Below, in pieces: positions 60,161 through 64,000 of a DNA stretch of 64,000 nt. The DNA is from Actinomycetospora lutea (lineage in GTDB: Bacteria; Actinomycetota; Actinomycetes; Mycobacteriales; Pseudonocardiaceae), in NCBI RefSeq assembly GCF_028737205.1, contig NZ_JAQZAL010000024.1, forward strand, positions 1 to 64,000, read 5' to 3'. The notes below the pieces were generated by a model, which saw only the letters and a list, made by a program, of their open reading frames with translations, was not told the origin of the DNA and made no database searches. Numbering within the stretch: the stretch's first letter is position 1; each line of letters starts with the position of its first letter. A program made the translations under genes and the position numbers.

Positions 60161-60175
60161 GAGTAACAGTTACTC
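60161..60175. promoter_or_regulatory. Candidate operator of the desaturase operon
   Basis: GAGTAAC-A-GTTACTC is a perfect 15-bp palindrome 50 bases upstream of the reductase start and 106 bases before the divergent MerR gene. The form fits a TetR-type dimer site; no TetR gene is adjacent, so the regulator may lie outside the window. Confidence 0.6.
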
Positions 60176-60280
60176 GTCCGTCGGGCTCCGGATGACCCGT
60201 GGGACGCGTCATGAAACACGATCCCGTGTCATATGTCGTCCCGGGATGTCACGAAGGTCCATCGCCTAGCGTGGAGGGTG

Positions 60281-61078
60281 GTGACTACCGAGGACGCAGG
60301 ACAGGCGACGCACGGGATGACCGTCGACGTCCTCGCCGGGCGCGCCGGGATGACGGTGCGCAACATCCGCGCCCACGCCGCCCGGGGCCTGCTCCCGCCA
60401 CCGCGCCTGCAGGGGCGCACCGGCTACTACGGCGCTGAGCACCTCGCCCGCCTCGAGCTCATCACGCAGCTCCAGGAGCAGGGCTTCGCGCTGTCCGCGA
60501 TCGAGCGCCTCGTCGCATCGACCCCGCGCCAGTCCGCGGAGGAGGCGCTCGCGCAGTACCTGCACATGCTCGCGCCGTGGGCGCCGGAGCCGTCGCTGGA
60601 GATGGCCGCGGCCGAGCTGCCCGGCTGGCTCGGGGTGGAGGTGGCCGGGGACACCTGGCAGGCGCTCGTCGACGCGGGCCTCGTCGTGCACCTCGACGGC
60701 GGGCGGATCCGCGTCCCGAACCCCGGGCTCGTGCGCGCCGGCGCGGAGGCCGTGCGCCTCGGCCTGCCCCCCGCGGACCTGGTGGTCATGCGCGAGGAGC
60801 TGACCACGCACGTCGGGGCCGTCACCGCCCGCTTCGTCGACCTGTTCCGCCGCACCGTCTGGGCCGACTACGTCGGCGACGGCCTGCCCGCCGACCGCGC
60901 CCAGCACGTGCGCGACGTCGTCGGCGCCCTGCAGCCGGTCGCCGCGCAGGCGCTGCTCGCCACGTTCCGGGAGTCGATGCCGGCCGCGATCTCGCTCTTC
61001 CTCGACGAGGTGTCCGACGCCTTCGAGCAGGGCAGGAGCCCCGGGGACGGCGCGGCTGCGGCAGACTCGGACGGGTGA
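60281..61078 (+). CDS. MerR family transcriptional regulator
   Basis: The product has 265 residues. The N-terminal MerR helix-turn-helix and wing cover about 8-80 (VDVLAGRAGMTVRNIRAHAARGLLPPPRLQGRTGYYGAEHLARLELITQLQEQGFALSAIERLV). The large C-terminal region is helical without the MerR cysteine metal site, so an organic effector is expected. GTG 60281 is nearly leaderless; GTG 60278 and ATG 60317 are alternatives. Its stop overlaps the sigma factor start by GTGA. It is divergent from the desaturase operon, which it may control. Confidence 0.9.
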   Translation: MTTEDAGQATHGMTVDVLAGRAGMTVRNIRAHAARGLLPPPRLQGRTGYYGAEHLARLELITQLQEQGFALSAIERLVASTPRQSAEEALAQYLHMLAPWAPEPSLEMAAAELPGWLGVEVAGDTWQALVDAGLVVHLDGGRIRVPNPGLVRAGAEAVRLGLPPADLVVMREELTTHVGAVTARFVDLFRRTVWADYVGDGLPADRAQHVRDVVGALQPVAAQALLATFRESMPAAISLFLDEVSDAFEQGRSPGDGAAAADSDG

Positions 61079-62085
61079 GCGAGACCACCGTCGCGGACAG
61101 CGATCTCGCGCGGGCCCGCGCCGGCGACGACGCCGCGTTCGGCCGCCTCGTCGCGCCGCTGCGCCGCGAGCTGCACGCGCACTGCTACCGGATGCTCGCG
61201 TCGTCGCACGACGCCGACGACGCGCTGCAGGACACGCTGGTGCGGGCCTGGCGCGGGCTCGGTCGCTTCGAGGGCCGCAGCTCGCTGCGCACCTGGCTCT
61301 ACACGGTCGCCACGCGCGTCTGCCTCGACCTCGTCGACGCGCGCGGGCGCCGCGCGCTGCCCATGGACCTCGCCGCGGCGAGCGACCGGATCGTCACCGC
61401 GGACGTGCCGCTCACCGAGGTCGCCTGGCTCGGCCCCTACCCCGACGAGCCCGGCGCCCGCGCCGAGGAGCGCGAGGCGGTGGAGCTCGCGTTCGTCGCC
61501 GCGCTGCAGCACCTGCCCGGCAACCAGCGCGCGGCGCTCGTGCTGTTCGAGGTGCTCGGCTTCTCCGCCGCGGAGATCGCGACCGCCATGGACACCTCCA
61601 CCGCGTCGGTGAACTCGGCGCTGCAGCGGGCGCGCAAGCTGGTCGCGGAGAAGGTGCCCGACGTCAGCCAGCAGCGCACACTGCGCGAGGTCGACGACGC
61701 CCGTCTGCGGTCGGTCGTGGCCGGCTACTCCTCGGCGCTCGAGCGGGGCGACGCGGACGCGCTGGTCGCGCTGCTCACCGAGGACGTCACGTGGTCCATG
61801 CCGCCGATGGGCCGGTGGTACGCGGGGATCGCCGACGTCGAGGCGTTCGTGCGCGCCGTCCCGGTCAGCGGCCGCTGCGGGTCGTGGCGCCACCTCGAGG
61901 TCGTCGCCAACGGGCAGGTCGCGGTGGCCGCCTACCTCCGCCCGCCCGACGCGCCCGCCCACGCCCCGCACCGGCCCTGGTCGATCGACGTGCTCACCCT
62001 GCGCGACGACCGCATCACCGCGGTGACCTCGTTCATCGGCGCGGAGCACCACGCACGGTTCGGGCTGCCGGCCGAGGTGGCCTGA
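61075..62085 (+). CDS. sigG: ECF sigma factor, SigG-type with SnoaL-like C-terminus
   Basis: This 336-residue sigma-70 factor has sigma2 at about 15-80 (YRMLASSHDADDALQDTLVRAWRGLGRFEGRSSLRTWLYTVATRVCLD). Sigma4 lies at about 140-200 (LPGNQRAALVLFEVLGFSAAEIATAMDTSTASVNSALQRARKLV). A SnoaL-like domain (205-336; YSSALERGDADALVALLTEDVTWSMPP) replaces an anti-sigma factor as sensor or regulator. No separate anti-sigma gene is adjacent. It is coupled to the MerR gene, so both may respond to the same signal. Confidence 0.9.
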   Translation: MSETTVADSDLARARAGDDAAFGRLVAPLRRELHAHCYRMLASSHDADDALQDTLVRAWRGLGRFEGRSSLRTWLYTVATRVCLDLVDARGRRALPMDLAAASDRIVTADVPLTEVAWLGPYPDEPGARAEEREAVELAFVAALQHLPGNQRAALVLFEVLGFSAAEIATAMDTSTASVNSALQRARKLVAEKVPDVSQQRTLREVDDARLRSVVAGYSSALERGDADALVALLTEDVTWSMPPMGRWYAGIADVEAFVRAVPVSGRCGSWRHLEVVANGQVAVAAYLRPPDAPAHAPHRPWSIDVLTLRDDRITAVTSFIGAEHHARFGLPAEVA

Positions 62086-62176
62086 CCGGCTCATCCACCT
62101 CGGCCGGACGACGCCTTACCCCTGCTCGGCCACGGTGTGACGCTGGTCATACCTGCCGCCGAGCCCGGGGGGTCCG

Positions 62177-63592
62177 ATGACCTCGTCGACCACCGACCCG
62201 ACCTTCTACCGCTCCCCCGCGGACGCCGCCGCCGCGCCGCCCGAGACGCTCGCCTACGTCGCGGCGTTCGACCGGGCCGGCGCGCTCCCGGACGCGATGG
62301 CGGTCGTCGACGTCGACGCGCACTCGCCGCACTACGGGCGCGTCGTCGGCTGGACCGACCTGCCCGCCGGGGCGGAGCTGCACCACTTCGGCTGGAACGC
62401 GTGCAGCAGCGCGCTGCAGCACGAGGGCCACGACACGGACGGTCTGGCCCGCCGCTACCTGCTCGTGCCGGGGCTGCGGTCCTCGGACGTCCACGTCCTC
62501 GACACCGGTCCCGACCCGCGCGCCCCGCAGGTCGTCAAGACGGTCGACGCCACGGAGCTCTCGGCGAAGGCCGGTTACTCCCGCCCGCACACGCTGCACT
62601 GCGGGCCGGACGGCATCTTCCTGACCTGCGTCGGCGGCCCGCTCGACGACCCCGACGCGCCCGGCGGGGTCGCGCTGCTCGACCACACGACGTTCGAGGT
62701 CGTCGGCCCCTGGGAGACCGACCGCGGGCCCCAGCGCCTGGCCTACGACGCCTGGTGGCACCTCAACCAGAACGTGCTGGTCTCCAGCGAGTGGGGCACG
62801 CCGTCGATGATCGAGGACGGGCTCGTCCCGGAGCGGCTGCTCGGCGGGGACTACGGCCACTGCCTGCACTTCTGGGACCTCGCCACGGGCGTGCACCAGC
62901 AGTCGGTCGACCTCGGCACCGAGCACCAGATGGTGCTCGAGATCCGCCCGTCCCACGACCCCGAGGCCACCTGGGGCTTCGTCGGCGTCGTCATCTCGAC
63001 CGCCGACCTCTCGGCGTCCGTGTGGCGCTGGCACCGCCCCGACCCGCAGGGGCCGTGGGAGGTCGACAAGGTCATCACGATCCCGGCCGAACCCGCCGAC
63101 CCGTCCCTGCTCCCGCCCGCGCTCGCCCCGTTCGGGGCCGTGCCGCCGCTCGTCACCGACATCGACCTGTCGGTCGACGACCACTTCCTCTACGTCTCCT
63201 GCTGGGGCACCGGCGAGCTCAAGCAGTACGACGTCAGCGATCCGGCGCACCCGCGCGAGGTCGGCTCGGTCCGCCTCGGCGGCATCGTCGCGCGCCGCCC
63301 GCACCCGGGCCGGCCCGACGAACCGTTGTCGGGCGGCCCGCAGATGGTCGAGGTGAGCCGCGACGGGCGGCGCGTCTACGTCACGAACTCGCTCTACGGC
63401 GCGTGGGACGACCAGTTCTACCCCGACGGCGTGGGGGCCTGGATGGCGAAGCTGGACGTGTGGCCCGACGGCGGCCTCACCCCGGATCCGCGGTTCTTCC
63501 CGCACGGCGACGAGTTCCGGGGCCGGCGCGTGCACCAGGTGCGCCTGCAGGGCGGGGACGCGTCGTCGGACTCGTACTGCTACCGCTCCTAG
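62177..63592 (+). CDS. Selenium-binding protein family (SBP56/methanethiol oxidase-like)
   Basis: This 471-residue beta-propeller-like protein has ELHHFGWNACSSALQHEGH near residue 75 (the usual CSSC is CSSA here), SRPHTLHCGPDGIFLTCVG, VLVSSEWGTP and the terminal SDSYCYRS. Relatives oxidise methanethiol to formaldehyde, H2O2 and sulfide. The second Cys of CSSC is missing, so metal or selenium binding may differ. ATG 62177 has a GGGGGG site 4 bases ahead. It stands alone between the sigma factor and an SDR. Confidence 0.9.
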   Translation: MTSSTTDPTFYRSPADAAAAPPETLAYVAAFDRAGALPDAMAVVDVDAHSPHYGRVVGWTDLPAGAELHHFGWNACSSALQHEGHDTDGLARRYLLVPGLRSSDVHVLDTGPDPRAPQVVKTVDATELSAKAGYSRPHTLHCGPDGIFLTCVGGPLDDPDAPGGVALLDHTTFEVVGPWETDRGPQRLAYDAWWHLNQNVLVSSEWGTPSMIEDGLVPERLLGGDYGHCLHFWDLATGVHQQSVDLGTEHQMVLEIRPSHDPEATWGFVGVVISTADLSASVWRWHRPDPQGPWEVDKVITIPAEPADPSLLPPALAPFGAVPPLVTDIDLSVDDHFLYVSCWGTGELKQYDVSDPAHPREVGSVRLGGIVARRPHPGRPDEPLSGGPQMVEVSRDGRRVYVTNSLYGAWDDQFYPDGVGAWMAKLDVWPDGGLTPDPRFFPHGDEFRGRRVHQVRLQGGDASSDSYCYRS

Positions 63593-63600
63593 CTCACCGG

Positions 63601-64000
63601 TCAGCGGAAGCCGGCCGTGACCCCGCCGTCGATCGAGATGTTCTGGCCGGTGACCCACACCGACTCGTCCGAGGCGAGGTAGACCGCGAGCGCGGCGACG
63701 TCGATCCCGGTGCCAGGCCGGCGGATGAGGTGCATGCCCATCTGGAAGGCGCGCAGCTCCTCCCCCACGAACCTGTCCGTGGCCGGCGAGGTCACGAAGC
63801 CCGGCGAGATCGCGTTGGCGCGCACCCCGCGCTCGGCGCCCTCCGCGGCGAGCGAGCGGGTCATCGCGATGACCCCGCCCTTGGCGGCCGAGTGCGCGAC
63901 CTGTCCGAGCGGCGCGATGCCGCGCAGCCCCGACATCGAGGCGGTGTTGATGATCGAGGCGTTGCCGCCGGCGACGAGGTGCCGCCAGGCCGGCGAGGTG
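63601..64000 (-). CDS. SDR family oxidoreductase, truncated by the window edge
   Basis: About 132 C-terminal residues are visible. ASIINTASMSGLRG precedes the catalytic region, which reads HSAAKG where YxxxK is usual: the Tyr is replaced by His (VAHSAAKGGVIAMTRSLAAE). ANAISPGFVTSPATDRF and the final TGQNISIDGGVTAGFR follow. It would be an NAD(P)-dependent dehydrogenase. The start lies beyond position 64000. It is convergent with the selenium-binding protein gene, whose stop lies 8 bases away. Confidence 0.88.
   Translation of the reverse strand, partial: TSPAWRHLVAGGNASIINTASMSGLRGIAPLGQVAHSAAKGGVIAMTRSLAAEGAERGVRANAISPGFVTSPATDRFVGEELRAFQMGMHLIRRPGTGIDVAALAVYLASDESVWVTGQNISIDGGVTAGFR

Overview
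The window is about 64 kb of very GC-rich DNA (roughly 73-75 % by eye) packed with short operons. Many genes start with GTG, and many neighbours share 4-base ATGA or GTGA stop/start overlaps. F420/LLM-type flavoenzymes, a mycofactocin-type SDR, an NDMA-type alcohol dehydrogenase, DUF222-HNH and DUF559 genes, a CGNR zinc-finger gene and an Lsr2-like tail protein all point to a high-GC actinobacterium. Pseudonocardiales (Pseudonocardia or Actinomycetospora-like) is my best guess from gene style only. I saw no rRNA, tRNA, CRISPR array, integrase, transposase or phage gene, and no gene-free stretch longer than 300 bases.

Region 1 (52-8395, all minus) is a P450, acyl-CoA ligase, SDR, alcohol dehydrogenase and SnoaL-like operon ending in its likely TetR regulator. 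The promoter of the operon and the promoter of the TetR gene share a 16-bp dyad. Region 2 (8513-9573) is a frameshifted DUF559 gene bracketed by two related hairpins. Region 3 (9588-14975) holds an LLM gene divergent from a tightly coupled five-gene operon: FAD oxidoreductase, LLM, SnoaL, LLM, VOC. Region 4 (14991-18773) is housekeeping-like: an Lsr2-like protein, CGNR regulator, tiny cysteine protein, TIGR03086 protein, CBS/hemolysin-type membrane protein, GNAT and UBP zinc finger.

Region 5 (18851-31943) carries a sulfite-oxidase-like enzyme with its reductase, an LLM/ligase pair, a GntR-ACAD-MpaB operon, an IclR-MFS pair, a frameshifted P450, a PucR regulator and two charged coiled-coil proteins. 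Region 6 (32105-39272, all minus) looks like a degradation locus. It has CoA transferase, citryl-CoA lyase-like, intradiol dioxygenase and MetE-like genes in one operon and P450 plus 3Fe-4S ferredoxin in another. Both have a CGGACA-N2-TGTCCG dyad 25-28 bp before the first start codon. An esterase and an AraC regulator complete it.

Region 7 (39449-50199) continues aromatic metabolism: a PcpA/LinE-like ring-cleaving dioxygenase with a (frameshifted) flavin monooxygenase, IclR, an amidohydrolase, then TetR, MFS, shikimate dehydrogenase and a QsuB-like dehydroshikimate dehydratase, convergent with a PobA-like hydroxylase. The last four would channel shikimate/quinate-type compounds and 4-hydroxybenzoate to protocatechuate.

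Region 8 (50284-53133) has a frameshifted DUF222-HNH gene whose start codon lies inside a perfect actinobacterial SOS box, next to a guanidine-I (ykkC) riboswitch leading an EamA/DMT transporter. Region 9 (53166-64000) has AraC, hydrolase, LLM and flavin monooxygenase genes, a DesA3-type desaturase with its electron-transfer reductase, a divergent MerR regulator coupled to a SigG-type sigma factor, a selenium-binding protein and a truncated SDR. Four genes carry apparent single frameshifts (near 8990, 28396, 40620 and 50646), which may be real decay or sequence errors.
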